Source: Saccharum officinarum (Eukaryota > Streptophyta > Magnoliopsida > Poales > Poaceae). Taken from it: a stretch of DNA of 64,000 nucleotides. Shown piece by piece: positions 32,048 through 42,716 of this stretch. Location: NCBI GenBank assembly GCA_020631735.1, contig CM036160.1, forward strand, positions 728,407 through 792,406, written 5' to 3'. Each line of letters begins with the position of its first letter. The first letter of the stretch is position 1. The notes below the pieces were generated by a model. That model was not told the origin of the DNA. It saw only the letters and a list, made by a program, of their open reading frames with translations, and searched no databases. Made by a program: the position numbers and the translations under genes.

Positions 32048-34069
32048 TCATCTCCCTCCTGATAGGTCAGATATAGCTCCGAAGCTCATCATTGATGATG
32101 GAGGACATGACACTATATATGGATCCAATCCCTTATTTTGCAATAGGGCTAGCATGTTGAAGCTTAGTTGTGTTGACTCCAACTTTGGAACTGGTGAGTC
32201 TCCATCAAGGTAATCCATTACTTTTTGCATACTTGGCCTTGCGCTTGCAGAAGGGTGAGAGCATAGCAGTCCAAGCTTTAGTACAAGGTATGCTTCTTCA
32301 ATGTTGTAGTTTCCTTTCAGCTTTGTATCCACTATGGCAAGGAGAGACCCATTGTGCCAATGCTCAAGTACCCAATCGACCAACAAAAGTTGGTCGCCTT
32401 GTTCATCTTCCTTGATAGGCCTTTGTCCACATGTGACCTCAAGGAGGAACGTACCAAAAGCAAAAACATCTGTAAGAGGTGATGCCTTGCCTATGCGTAC
32501 TAGCTCTGGAGCAAGGTAACCCATGGTGCCAACCATATGTGTAGTCTGGGGATCAGTACCATGGTCATATAACCTCGCGAGACCAAAGTCACCGAGCCGT
32601 CCATTCATTTCTTTGTCAAGGAGTACATTGCTTGCCTTGATATCACGATGAATGACAACTTTTTCCCACTTCTCATGAAGGTACAACAAACCGGATGCAA
32701 CACCTTTGATGATATGCATCCTCTGAGCCCAATCCAACACTGGCTTTGCTTCTTCATAATGCAAATATTTATCAAGGCTGCCATTAGACATGTAGTCATA
32801 CACCAAAAGGAGTTCACCTTTCCTCCGACAATAGCCAAGTAACTGCACAAGGTTGCGGTGCCGGATGCGGCCAATACTAACAACCTCAGCGACAAACTCC
32901 TTCATTCCCTGCCTTGATTCATGTGACACCCTCTTCACAGCCACCTCTAGTTTAGACTTTGGAAGCACTCCTCTATACACCCTGCCAAACCCGCCTTGTC
33001 CAAGAAGATGCTTGTCCTTGAATCCATCAGTTCCATCGAACAAATCCTTATACGAGAACCGGTGCGGTCCGAAATCGACTTCCCAATCTTCACGTAGCTC
33101 AGCATACCTCATTCTTCTTCTCACAAGCACAACCACAAGAATCCCTAGAGTGACAATGAACAATGCAGTGGCAATAGGCAGCAAGATCTCCAGGACCTTG
33201 GATCGTGGCTTCGGGCCGAGACGAGGTAGCTTTGGCAGCTTAGCGACATCGATCGCCGGAGCAGGTCCATCCACGGCGAAGCTCCAGCCAAGAATGTAGT
33301 GCCGAGAATTGATGGGGCCAGTTGCAGAAGAGAAGCCGACGTATGACGGCTCAGCTAGCACGTCAGAGAGGTTGTAGCGTGTAGAAACAAGAGGCCTTAC
33401 TGGTTTGGACATGCCAATCAGAGCGACGGTGACGTCGACGCGTGCTTCCTCCGCGTCGTACTCCACCCACGCCTGCATCACCTCGCCGCTGATGAGGTCC
33501 ACGCCATGGAAGCTCCCGTTGGTGTCGTCGTAGTACCCCGCCGGGTTCGCGGCCACGGAGTGGAGGCCGTTGACGTCGATGCCGACGTGGTTGTTGTTCA
33601 CGTCCTGGAACTCGACGTTCTGCATGGTGTCGATCTCGGCGGCGAAGAAGCGGTTGGTGGCGTTGCCGTTGTCGTCGATGTTGGCCAGGCCCATGTACTG
33701 CGCGGCCAGCGCGGAGGAGAAGTCCGTGCCGCGCGCCACGATGAAGGCGATGCCATGGCAGCTGAGCCCCGGGTAGGTGGTCTGGATGGCGAACGCGAAG
33801 GAAGACGAGAAGGAGCGCGCCGTTCCGCTGGGTGATGTGCGGAGGCGCACGGGCGCCGGGTGGAACGCGTGGCCCTTGAGCTGGACCGTGCCGTTGGTGA
33901 GCTCCAGGAGGCCGTCCGCCATGACGGTCGCCGTGCCGTCCAGGGTGAGGTTGGCACCGGTGAAGCCGGAGAAGACGAACTGGTCCTGGTCGGTACTGAC
34001 TGCCGCTGCAGGGTTCAGGCAGCGGAAGAGAAGGATGGTAAGGAAGGTGATGACACCTATGTGAGCCAT
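32048..34069 (-). CDS. LecRK-A: intact L-type lectin receptor kinase
   Basis: An intronless 673-residue receptor kinase of the plasma membrane. Signal peptide about 1-23. Legume-lectin-like domain about 28-268 (FVFSGFTGANLTLDG, LLELTNG, HGIAFIVA, VEFQDVNNNHVGIDVNGL, RHYILGWSF). Linker, then a membrane span about 294-316 followed by RRR. The kinase domain begins after FGPHRFSYKDLF: Gly loop GQGGFGRV (357-364), Lys379 in [13 protein letters not shown] (474-481, an RD kinase), DFG (494-496), LAPE (519-522). All catalytic residues are present and length is normal. By memory of the family it is nearest the rice SIT/LecRK-IV group, which acts in salt and immune signalling, but the exact orthologue is unproven. 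LecRK-B lies 1.25 kb upstream on the same strand. Confidence 0.95.
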   Translation of the reverse strand: MAHIGVITFLTILLFRCLNPAAAVSTDQDQFVFSGFTGANLTLDGTATVMADGLLELTNGTVQLKGHAFHPAPVRLRTSPSGTARSFSSSFAFAIQTTYPGLSCHGIAFIVARGTDFSSALAAQYMGLANIDDNGNATNRFFAAEIDTMQNVEFQDVNNNHVGIDVNGLHSVAANPAGYYDDTNGSFHGVDLISGEVMQAWVEYDAEEARVDVTVALIGMSKPVRPLVSTRYNLSDVLAEPSYVGFSSATGPINSRHYILGWSFAVDGPAPAIDVAKLPKLPRLGPKPRSKVLEILLPIATALFIVTLGILVVVLVRRRMRYAELREDWEVDFGPHRFSYKDLFDGTDGFKDKHLLGQGGFGRVYRGVLPKSKLEVAVKRVSHESRQGMKEFVAEVVSIGRIRHRNLVQLLGYCRRKGELLLVYDYMSNGSLDKYLHYEEAKPVLDWAQRMHIIKGVASGLLYLHEKWEKVVIHRDIKASNVLLDKEMNGRLGDFGLARLYDHGTDPQTTHMVGTMGYLAPELVRIGKASPLTDVFAFGTFLLEVTCGQRPIKEDEQGDQLLLVDWVLEHWHNGSLLAIVDTKLKGNYNIEEAYLVLKLGLLCSHPSASARPSMQKVMDYLDGDSPVPKLESTQLSFNMLALLQNKGLDPYIVSCPPSSMMSFGAISDLSGGR

Positions 34070-34956
34070 GGCCTCTGAAAATCTCCACAGAGTTGCTGAA
34101 CCGATCTGTGGAGACTGGAGAGTGACTGAACTGTGCCAATGGCTGCTGGTTAGTGTACGGGTTTCCCTGACGCATTAGGACCTGCAATTGCTAATGCGTC
34201 GTTGTCTCAAGTCTGAACGTGAGTTGCTGCTTGCTTGGTGCCGGAAGCAGAGACCAATTTCCTTCTTGTGTCCATTTCGTCTACCAGTCGTTGGTCAGAG
34301 AAGGCGATACATCAACAAGAGAATTTCCTGACACACCATCAGCAATCGCTAGCAGTTCGTACTATATATAAATGTTGCTTCTGGCGTCCAAGTCTTCTAT
34401 GGCTACTAGTTTTTCCATGTATGAACAAATGGGATAAGAACACAGCGTATTTGTGACGTCTGTGTTCCTAGCCACAATTGACTTCTTCGTTCATTTCAGT
34501 TTACTATGCATGAGTCCACATGTATTTAATTGTGTTCACTTGTATTGACACGCAAGAATGATTCTGCATACCTCAGAATGTTCATACAAAACTTAATATA
34601 GCACATCATTGATCATTCTACCTGGTGCTGGTCTTATTTAGTAGTAGAGTCTTGAAATCTAGTTCTTTTTTTTAAAAAAAAACGTTATTTCCACAGATCA
34701 GTCCAAGATTCCAAATCATGCGTGTTAAGGACTGATACTGAAATGCCGTGTTCAAATTTTAGTAGGCTGTGGCCAGGATAACACATATTGTTTTCGCCTA
34801 GTAATCATGTTGGCTGATGTGATTGTGATGTTCTCCTTTTCTAGAGAAGAAACATGGTCCACTGCTTTAATCATCTGGACATTATGATTCCACACACGGA
34901 AAAGCTAGGAAGGAAGACTACTCTTATAACAGAAGACTAATCTTTTCTTCCACACA
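34070..34956. other. LecRK-A upstream region
   Basis: About 0.9 kb of AT-rich sequence between LecRK-A and repeat debris. It should contain the LecRK-A promoter. I could not pick a single TATA box with confidence. Confidence 0.4.
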
Positions 34957-34957
34957 T

Positions 34958-35029
34958 TCCTAGTCACAGAATTCAGTATCTACATTGACAGCATCTACAT
35001 TGAAGGATATATTCCTAGTCACAGAATTC
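34958..35029. repeat. Direct repeat of ATTCCTAGTCACAGAATTCAG
   Basis: The phrase CCTAGTCACAGAATTCAGT occurs at about 34960 and again at about 35010, with a shorter repeat (ACATTGACAGCATCTACATTGA) between. It may be a local duplication or the target duplication at the 5' side of the LINE fragment that follows. Confidence 0.55.
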
Positions 35030-35275
35030 AGTCGACGTTCAGTTGGCGTCTTTCGGCTTGTGTCTAGGCTTTTCTTGAGTCTATTTATCATGGGAGTTCT
35101 TTGTTTCCTCTTTGGGTTTTCGGTTTTTCAGTTTCATCAGGCAGCGCGATGTGTGCGCAATGCTACGCCTGAAACATGTTTTTGTACTATCAGGCTTCAA
35201 GAGCCACATGATCAATGAAAATTCAGGTGGGGATTCTCTCGCCCCCGTTGACCGATAAAAAAAAAAGAAACAAAA
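35030..35275 (+). mobile_element. LINE 3' end fragment with poly(A)
   Basis: The stretch ends with AATTCAGGTGGGGATTCTC, CCCCCGTTGACCG and a run of A (35258-35268), a pattern seen at the 3' end of grass L1-type LINEs. It is strongly 5'-truncated and has no ORF of note. Confidence 0.5.
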
Positions 35276-35320
35276 ACGACATGGAAACGGAAGGCATGCA
35301 GCTCATGTTATCACTTCTCA

Positions 35321-36854
35321 TCAAGGGCTGGACATTGTAGTCATCGTCGCCATCGACGAAGGGTAAGACATGACATACGAGTCGAACCCTTCGTTCTGCA
35401 TCAGCGCAAGGGACTCGAAGCTCCGGTGTGTCGGCGCCAGCTCCGGTAGCGGCACGTCTCCGCTTAGGTACTTGGAGACTTGCCGCATGCTAGGCCTCGC
35501 GCTGGAAAGCGGGTGAGAGCATAGCAACCCTATCTTGAGAGCCAGGGATGCCTCACCAACGTTGTAGCTTCCATGGAGCCTGGCATCCACGGTGTCAGTC
35601 ACTGATCCTTGGTGCCAGTGCTCAACAACCCAGTCAACCAACAAGAGCTGGTCACCGTTGGAGCTCTGCCTGATGGGCCTCTGGCCACAGGTGACTTCAA
35701 GAACGAACACGCCGAAGGCGAAAACATCTGACAAAGGCGTCGCCTTGCTGCTGCGGCCAAGCTCGGGAGCAAGGTACCCTATGGTTCCGACAACATGAGT
35801 GGTATGTGGGTCGGTACCATGGTCATACAACCTTGCCAGGCCAAAGTCACCAAGCCGGCCATTCATGTCGTTGTCAAGCAGCACATTGCTTGCCTTGATG
35901 TCACGGTGGATGATTACTTTCTCCCACTCTTCGTGGAGATAGAGCAGCCCGGACGCGATCCCCTTGATGATCCGGAACCTTTGGTCCCAATTCAGAATTG
36001 GCATATCCGTCCATGGCGAAGCTCCAACCGAGAACGTAGTGCCGCGAGTTGAACGAGCCTGTCGCCGACGAGAAGCCGACGCGAGCCACGTCGGTGAGCA
36101 CCGTGGAGAGGTCGTATGCAGTGGAGAGCAGCGGCCTCCTGGGCTTGGCCACTCTCAGGGGAGCCATGGTCACGTCGACACGCTTCCTCTCGCCGTCGTA
36201 GTCCACCCACACCTGCATCGCCTCGCCGCTCGCGAGAGTCAGGTTGCGGAAGACGCCGCCGCCATCGTCGTCGTAGTAGCCGGCGCTGGCCGAGGCGACG
36301 GAGACGAGGCTGTCCACGTCGACGCCGACGTGGTTGCCGTTGATGTCGCGGAACTCGTTGTTCTGGTCGGTGTCGAGCTCGACGCCGAAGAGGTGGTCGG
36401 CGGCGTCGCCGTTGGTGCTGCCGTTGACGAGGCCGATGTACTGGCTCGGGAACGCGGCGGCGAGGTCGTAGCTGGGCGGCGCGACGAAGAGGACGATCCC
36501 GTGGCCGCAGGCGTCCGCGTCCGGGCAGAGGATGCCGAACACGAAGGACGCCGAGAACGACCGCGCTGTGGCCGTGCCGGTGCCGTTGCGCGCCTCGCGG
36601 AAACGGAGCTGCGCCGGGTGTATGGCGTGCGCCTTCTGCCGGAGCGTGCCGTTGGTGAGCTCCAGCAGGCCCGACGGCGTGACCACGGCCGCGCCGTCCA
36701 GGGTAATGTTGGCGCCCGCGAAGCCGGAGTAGACGAACTGGTCGTCGGCGGTGCCGGCCTCGACGCCGAATGCGAGGACGATGCACAAGGAGATGCAGAG
36801 CAGTTTCCTGCAACCGCGAGGCGTGGACGAGGACGACATAGCTTCGTGTTGCAC
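35321..36854 (-). pseudogene. LecRK-B: lectin receptor kinase with an out-of-frame internal deletion
   Basis: Two joined parts of one former gene. The 36854-36006 part encodes a signal peptide (a better start is Met at 36839) and a full lectin domain (FVYSGFAGANITLDG, LLELTNG, NNEFRDINGNHVGVDVDSL, RHYVLGWSFAMDG). At about 36000-36006 the text jumps to kinase subdomain VIa (PILNWDQRFRIIKG), in another frame. The membrane span, Gly loop, catalytic Lys and helix C are missing, about 177 residues or 530 bp by comparison with LecRK-A. The remaining kinase part (36001-35321) still has [11 protein letters not shown] and LAPE. Read from the start, translation gives 317 residues: a secreted lectin plus 34 novel residues, ending at 35901. 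It could be expressed as a soluble lectin or be inert. Confidence 0.88.
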
Positions 36855-37635
36855 GGAGAAGAAAGGAAGCGAAATGTCTGATGCGGTTGGTGATGGTTGG
36901 CTTGCATTATTGCTTACTGCAAAAACTGTATCGGATATACACTGGGATAAAAAAAATCGCCGAGATATTATAAATTACACACAAATCACCGAGATATACG
37001 AGCGCGAATGCTAGTGTGTGAAAGGCAACGAAGAAGAGGAACAGAGAATGTTGTCTGGGCCTTGGTTAGGTACTTAGGTTAGGTTGGTGAATTGACTGCT
37101 CTGCTAGAGTTGGATTTCAGAGGACAATCTAGTGTGATGGGGTTCAATCAACTGAGACCAAATTTGAAGTAGGAGTAACCTGTTTCAGAGTTTCCGTTTG
37201 GGAAGGCAAGAACTTCGTGCGGACTTGCAGAAATTTCACAACCAAGACGAACCCAGAATCCTCGTGACGTGGTAGAAAAAAATAAGAGAAAATATAAAAA
37301 TTCTCACAATCATATCTTATCTTACTACTGCTACTCCAACAGTGATTTTACATTAATTCTTACTAGATGTGCTAGAAAAAAAATGAATCCTAGAATTTTA
37401 TCTCACCATAACTCATTAGAGGCTCTAACAGAGCTTCCATGTTAATTCTTACTCGATACGCTAAAAAAGGATAATTCCTAAAAAGTTTATTAATAATCCG
37501 ATACAACTGGAGCCTCCACAGTAATGTTCATCGTACACTAGAAAAAAATTCTAGACCACAATAATTAGAAACATCTGGCCTTAATTTGGTAGTCTCTAAT
37601 CATCGTCATTGATAATAGCCATTGAATCTATTTTG
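36855..37635. other. LecRK-B upstream region
   Basis: AT-rich sequence without a gene. A loosely repeated phrase (TTAATTCTTACTAGATG near 37354 and TTAATTCTTACTCGATA near 37442) suggests old local duplication. The LecRK-B promoter should lie at 36855-37100. Confidence 0.4.
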
Positions 37636-37930
37636 TTTCATTAAAAAATTATCTACCTCTATCATTGTAAAAAATACATAAAGTAACAGCTCTAATTTTA
37701 CGTTTAAATTACCCATCTATGTTATTATAAAAGATAATTCAAAATAACCACCTAAATTTGCATCTAATTTACACACCTTTTCCATTATGAAAGACAATTA
37801 AAAATAACCTCTAACTTTGTATCTAATTTATCCACATATCTGTCATTATGAAAGACAATTTAAATTAATATACTTGATTGACACATTTGTCATTATGAAA
37901 GATAACCAAAATACCCCCTACGTTTGCATT
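37636..37930. repeat. Degenerate minisatellite, unit about 65-70 bp
   Basis: Four to five imperfect units share CATTATGAAAGACAATT, AAATAACC and TTGCATCTAATTTAC-type segments (clear at about 37720, 37785, 37850 and 37900). The later units are shorter. Unit boundaries are approximate. Confidence 0.65.
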
Positions 37931-37984
37931 CAAATTACCTTAAACCCAAACAAGAAATTCATTACAAAGTAGAGGTTAGCAATT

Positions 37985-38405
37985 AGTAGAGTTCAGGTCT
38001 ACCATACTATCGAAGATACGAGAACAGGATACCTCACCGTCTGTATTCCGGGCCACAACTGTTGACACAGGCTGAAGACATCGAGTATGAGGCCCATGTA
38101 TGCCAAACGCAACAATAGACGTGACAAGCAAGTCGCCTTGCATGGGCAACCTACATTCTGTTCTTTATGGGATATGATAGAATGATCTATTGTACTTTTC
38201 ATGTAACTAACAAGGAAACACATCTATATATTAATCGATCGGATCTCTTGTAACCCTACCTCCGGCCTATATAAGGAAGGGTAGGGACCCCCCGATGGGA
38301 ATTCTACACTGTCCATACTAGGCATAGCTACTATCAGCAACCCCTGTAAACTCGAGCATACGAACAAAGAGATCTACTTTAAACTATACATAGGTGCGAA
38401 TACAA
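37985..38405. mobile_element. Probable LTR fragment of a second gypsy family
   Basis: The text CTCTTGTAACCCTACCTCCG, CCTATATAAGGAAGGGTAGG and GACCCCCC resembles the promoter and leader portion of grass gypsy LTRs (TATA at about 38272). No internal region adjoins it. It may be a solo or truncated LTR. Confidence 0.4.
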
Positions 38406-38409
38406 GGTT

Positions 38410-40692
38410 GATATGTGCCCTTGTAGTTCGTTTTGTGATGAGTGATGGTCAACGTGATCCACGACCTAGGTTGAGTTTGTGACTAACCATGGCGTGAGTT
38501 GGGTTGTGCGACATGTCTCTTGGCTTGTGGTGTGCAGGTGTGGAGCTTGGAGGTGGTAGTCGATGGCGAGGTAAAGGTCAAGTAGGGATGTGCCGTGCTG
38601 ATGGACCGGGAGCGGTGAAGGACGGACATGAGACTTGGACCGAGGGACTAGGAGGCCGAGTGACCAGCCGCGGTAGCTGACATCTGGGACATCGACAAGC
38701 GCAAGTGTACATGGGAGTGATCGTCTTGACCGAGTCAAGACGGCGGATGTGCGAGTCGAGCGGGGATCAGGAGGACTTGGCAGACGACCGGTTGAAGACG
38801 GTGGTGACACGTGTCGAGTGGCGGGGGACGCTTATGGAGTATGCTAGGTTTGGTGGTTTGGGCCTCAAAACCATCGGGTGGACGGATTTACGGGTTTGGG
38901 CCTCAAAACCCGGGCAGAGGTTCTGAGGAGGAACGGATGACACGTGGCAGCATCGAGGAGTTCGCGTCGAGGCGAAGCTATCTCATGAAGGGCACGGTGG
39001 CCGTCAGATGAAGATTACCTCGGGTTGGACCATAACGCCCTCGGGTTATGTGGTTCGACTCAAAATATCTAAGGGCAAAACTGGGATTGTGTAATAGCCC
39101 TATTAAATAGGATGAGAGAGCCTCCATCTCCCACACCTCTTTCATTTTCCCTTTCTTCCTTCCCTAGTTTTCCATCCCCTTAGGGTTTCTTGTGAGAGAG
39201 GTCCACAAATTGGTGAATTTGTGTAAGAACTAAAGATTGCAGCGGGAATAGAGGCCCTAACCTCCTCGTGTCCTCCGGGATTCAATTTGTGATGTGTTCT
39301 CTGTGATTAGCATTTTATTCTTTGCGTTCTTGTGTTTTCTCCTTTCTTCCCGCCATTGTATCTCTCTCTATGGTTGATCTTTTTGCGAACCGTTTATTCC
39401 GTGAGGTGCTATGACTCCCTAGGAAGATTTCCACTGAAGGGTTTGAGCTAAATCGGGATGAGCACTTAGATCGGGCGGTTTCATTTTCTGATTTTTTTGT
39501 TTTTGAACCAAGATCCTTCAATTCCTGGAGTTGTGAGGCATAAAAGGCTATGATTTTCATGGAGTAGCATCTTAGCTACCTTGGAAGTCTGCGCACAAAA
39601 TTTGGGATCAAACGGAGTTAAAACCAAAGAGATCAGGCGTTTTTCATGCGACTCGCTGCTGATTTAAGTGACCGGACGATGCCACTGTAGCACCTGATGC
39701 TGCTACAGTACCAGCACCGTGTCCAATGTATGTTGCAGTCGCATCCGCTGCTACAGCGCTGCGTTCGCTACTATAGTAATAGAGTTCGGTCCATTATGTT
39801 TATGCGCTATTTTACCTCGTTTGAGCTCATTTTTGATCCGTTTCAAATTCTGCTTTTTGCGCTGGTTTGCTAGCAGTGATTGGATCTTTTCTAAGCATCT
39901 TTGTCACTTATTGGCTCAGGTGTTTAAGGATAGACCCTTACCTCTTTTCTGTAGAGGTGGAGGGTTCCTATTTTGGTCTGCTCGGCCACATTCTTTCTCC
40001 AGTTTGCTCGGCGGTGTCCTTGTGTATCGTTTCTTGAGTGTCATGCTGTGTTTCTTAGAGACATCTAGCCTTCCATAGGCTTGTGATTTATTCACCTATG
40101 TGGGTGTGCTTTGGGGATTGATTTTGGGACAACGTCCAAACTTTCTGAAAAGAAATTTGGGGCTCCCATTCACCCCTGGTCACCACTTTCAGTCCTTCAA
40201 TTGGTATCAGAGTCGGTTAAGGATCATTTCACCTTAATCAGTCAGTGATCCACGAAGGCGACATGGAGCGTGATTCTGAAAAACCACCATTTTTCGATAG
40301 AACAAACTACCCTTGTTGGAAGATCCGCATGTCCGCGCATCTTCAGGGGACCGATTGGCTTGCCTAGGAGATTTGCGAGGATACTACTTACGTTGTGCTT
40401 GAACCTCGTGCCCGTACCACTGAAGAACAAAAGGATCGGCACAACGCAAATAGTAGAGCTCATAGTGTTCTTTTCTCGAGTCTTTCTCTTCTGAAGTTTA
40501 AGAGTCTCCGATTGTGCGACTGCTCAGGAGATCTGGGTGAGGCTTCAGAGCTATCATGAGGGAACCGTTCAGGTCAAAACCAGACTCTTCGAGACGTACA
40601 AGCGTGGGTACGAGAACTTCTCTTAGTTGAATGGCAAAGTCCATCGATGCCATGTTTTCTCGCTTTTAGATGATTGTCAACAAGATGCGAGC
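38410..40692 (+). mobile_element. Copia element: LTR (about 38410-40199), primer site and gag remnant
   Basis: The LTR ends with AGTCCTTCA at 40199 and is followed by TTGGTATCAGAGTCGG, a primer site. The left LTR edge cannot be fixed without its mate. After the primer site, gag reads FDRTNYPCWKIRMSAHLQGT (about 40294-40350), has a stop at 40364 (TAG for a Gln or Trp codon), and breaks into other frames (EIWVRLQSYHEGTVQVKTRL-like text near 40530-40580, then a further stop at 40625). It ends at the N gap. Confidence 0.7.
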
Positions 40693-40792
40693 NNNNNNNN
40701 NNNNNNNNNNNNNNNNNNNNNNNNNNNNNNNNNNNNNNNNNNNNNNNNNNNNNNNNNNNNNNNNNNNNNNNNNNNNNNNNNNNNNNNNNNNN
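40693..40792. other. Assembly gap (100 N)
   Basis: Exactly 100 unknown bases. The sequence on the right starts as the reverse complement of 29022 and onwards, so the gap edge is also the edge of the inverted duplication. Confidence 1.
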
Positions 40793-41602
40793 AGTACTTT
40801 TTGCTAGATGGGCTTCCCACTCTAAAATATCATTGTAGCACATCGGGAATAGGACTACATGGGCTTTCAATTGCCAGACCAGCCAATTCGCCCAGTAGCG
40901 AGCGTAACTGATTGGGTCTATTTGGGCAATTCTTTGCTGAACTTCAGAATCCATACTCCATGGCCCAGGCTTTATTCTTTTTCGAACTGTTTTCACCGTT
41001 TAAGATATTGTGGCCCACTGTCTGGCCCGTGCACATTTTTGTTTTCCTTTTTTTTTTTTGGCGTTACAGGAGTTAGTCTGGATGTGTTTGCTATACCTAC
41101 CTGGTCCAATGTCATACTATGCGTGCTATATTTTTCAGAGCTATGAAGAAAAACGCAGAACAGAAGCATTGCTTCATTTCACATTTCACTACTTGTCGTT
41201 TGCAGTTTCTTGCGGGGATCACGTTCACGTTCTGCGCTTTGAGATGACTTAAGAGTGCTCATAAAGTCACCGTCGTCTTAGTCTTGTGAAAGTGAAACGA
41301 ATAAAACGGAGCATGTGCACGACCTTGCTTCTCATAGTTTGACGCCCGCTGTAGATGATGCCGAAGCGAGAAGTTTCGGGATTCCTTCATCGACATGCAA
41401 CAATGACAGCAAATTGGGACCGCTCAACACGGCATCTTATTGAATTGACGAGTGAGCATGACATCTATTAAACTTTTTCTAGCAGATTGGGACTGCTATG
41501 AAGTTTATCGACGGGACAATGCCTGAGCTGTTCCCGTCAGCGTTCGGCATGCGTCGTTCGTTCAAAGACGCCAAGGGCGACTTCGTACTAAAATCGATTA
41601 AA

Positions 41603-41858
41603 GGCTGAGTTTAGATCCATGGAAAAGTGTACTATGTAAAAAAAAAAGATTTCTCGTTGTATCAAACTTGCGATATATGTATGGAGTGGTAAATGTGGAT
41701 AAAATCAAAACTTAATTGTACAGTTTGGTTGTACTTTGCGAGACGATTTTGAGTCTAATTAGTCAACAGTTGGACAATTATTATCAAATACAAACGAAAT
41801 GCTACAAGATGTCGCTACAGCGACTTTTGACGCTCCAACTTTAGGAACTAAACACCCC
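41603..41858. mobile_element. MITE, inverted-arm copy of 27948-28203
   Basis: Same element in reverse, with a few small indels (such as a missing CGTT block in the GTTCGTCTCGC core and an extra CT near 41813). Confidence 0.65.
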
Positions 41859-42359
41859 AAAATAATGGTAGATGGACGGCAGTTTTCTCTTCGGGCTGTG
41901 CAGGCAGTTGTTGCATGCTATCTGCACTCATGACCTCTATATTCATTCTTTATACGTCCTAGTCTTCAAGATTCTCTCCTCTATACTCAATTCTTTCCGC
42001 ACTCATCCATCCTCTATATCATCATCTATCCACTCTATCCACTGTGGGACCCACTTGTCACTTTATCTAAATATATCCATATGTGATCTAGTTTTGAAGG
42101 ATTTATTGAGACGAATTTAATGGTGCAATCGGAATTTAATTTGGATTTTTGGTTTGTGAGTTATAGCATTTTTTTCCTTTGTTTAGCTAGTGAGGCCCGC
42201 CACTGCCCACTACAGAGTAAGCACTGTACAACTCTAAATATAGAGTGAGAGAAAAAGATAGAGTATCGTTTTAGAGTATCCAGTACAACAGTTTTTACTC
42301 TATATTCATGCTCTAAAGCTTTAGAGTATCCCTTAGAGTATCTACTGCGGGTAGTCTTA

Positions 42360-42631
42360 GGACCGTTTGGTGAGGCTTCGACAGCTCCAGCTCCTCCTGC
42401 GTTTTTTCACTGTAGCGGCACTGTTCATCAGAGCTGATTTTCTCTCTCCTCCTTCTTCCTCTCGCAGCGACACCAGGAGCCAGTGAAGCTATAAAAAAAC
42501 TGGCTTCACCGGCTCTCATCTACGCTGTGAGAGGGAGAGGGGAGAGAGAAAATCAGCTCCGATAAAACAGTGTCGCTATAGTGAAAATCGCAGGAGGAGC
42601 CGGAGCTGCCGAAGCCGCACCAAACGCGCCC
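42360..42631. mobile_element. Tourist-like MITE, inverted-arm copy of 27175-27445
   Basis: It starts GGACCGTTTGGTGAGGCTTC, ends CGCGCCC, and is flanked by TTA on both sides. It is the reverse of the plus-arm copy with homopolymer length changes. Confidence 0.8.
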
Positions 42632-42716
42632 TTAAACTTTTTCAACTTTGACTAAGTTTGTAGAGAAATACATGCAACATTTATATCTCCAAAAAGTTTA
42701 TGAAAATATCTAACGA
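42632..42716. mobile_element. Left half of a Stowaway-like MITE split by the Tekay element
   Basis: The text ACTTTGACTAAGTTTGTAG to GAAAATATCTAACGA is the inner part of a common grass MITE. It continues at 54453 with AATGATCTATCTAATGATAC. AACGA (42712-42716) and AATGA (54453-54457) form a 5-bp target duplication with one mismatch. Confidence 0.75.

Larger units (their letters stand above)
40793..42716. repeat. Inverted copy of 27090-29022 (MITE-rich flank)
   Basis: This stretch reads as the reverse complement of 29022 down to 27090. Differences are mostly one-base gaps in homopolymers, for example GCGGGCAAT-type C/G runs near 40850, AAAACGG for AAAACCGG near 41305, and GGGACC for GGGGACC near 42046. 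It contains inverted copies of the MITEs at 27948, 27450 and 27175. The frames read on both strands here are the same non-genes as in the first copy. Confidence 0.95.

Noticed and set aside
35964..36881. 305-codon plus-strand frame over LecRK-B, and similar antisense frames over LecRK-A and LecRK-C
   Set aside because: The same GC-driven shadow effect. The minus-strand (or plus-strand) lectin reading is clearly the real one.
37636..37930. CRISPR-like array
   Set aside because: The repeats are degenerate, AT-rich and adjacent, with no constant-length spacers, and the genome is a plant. It is a minisatellite.
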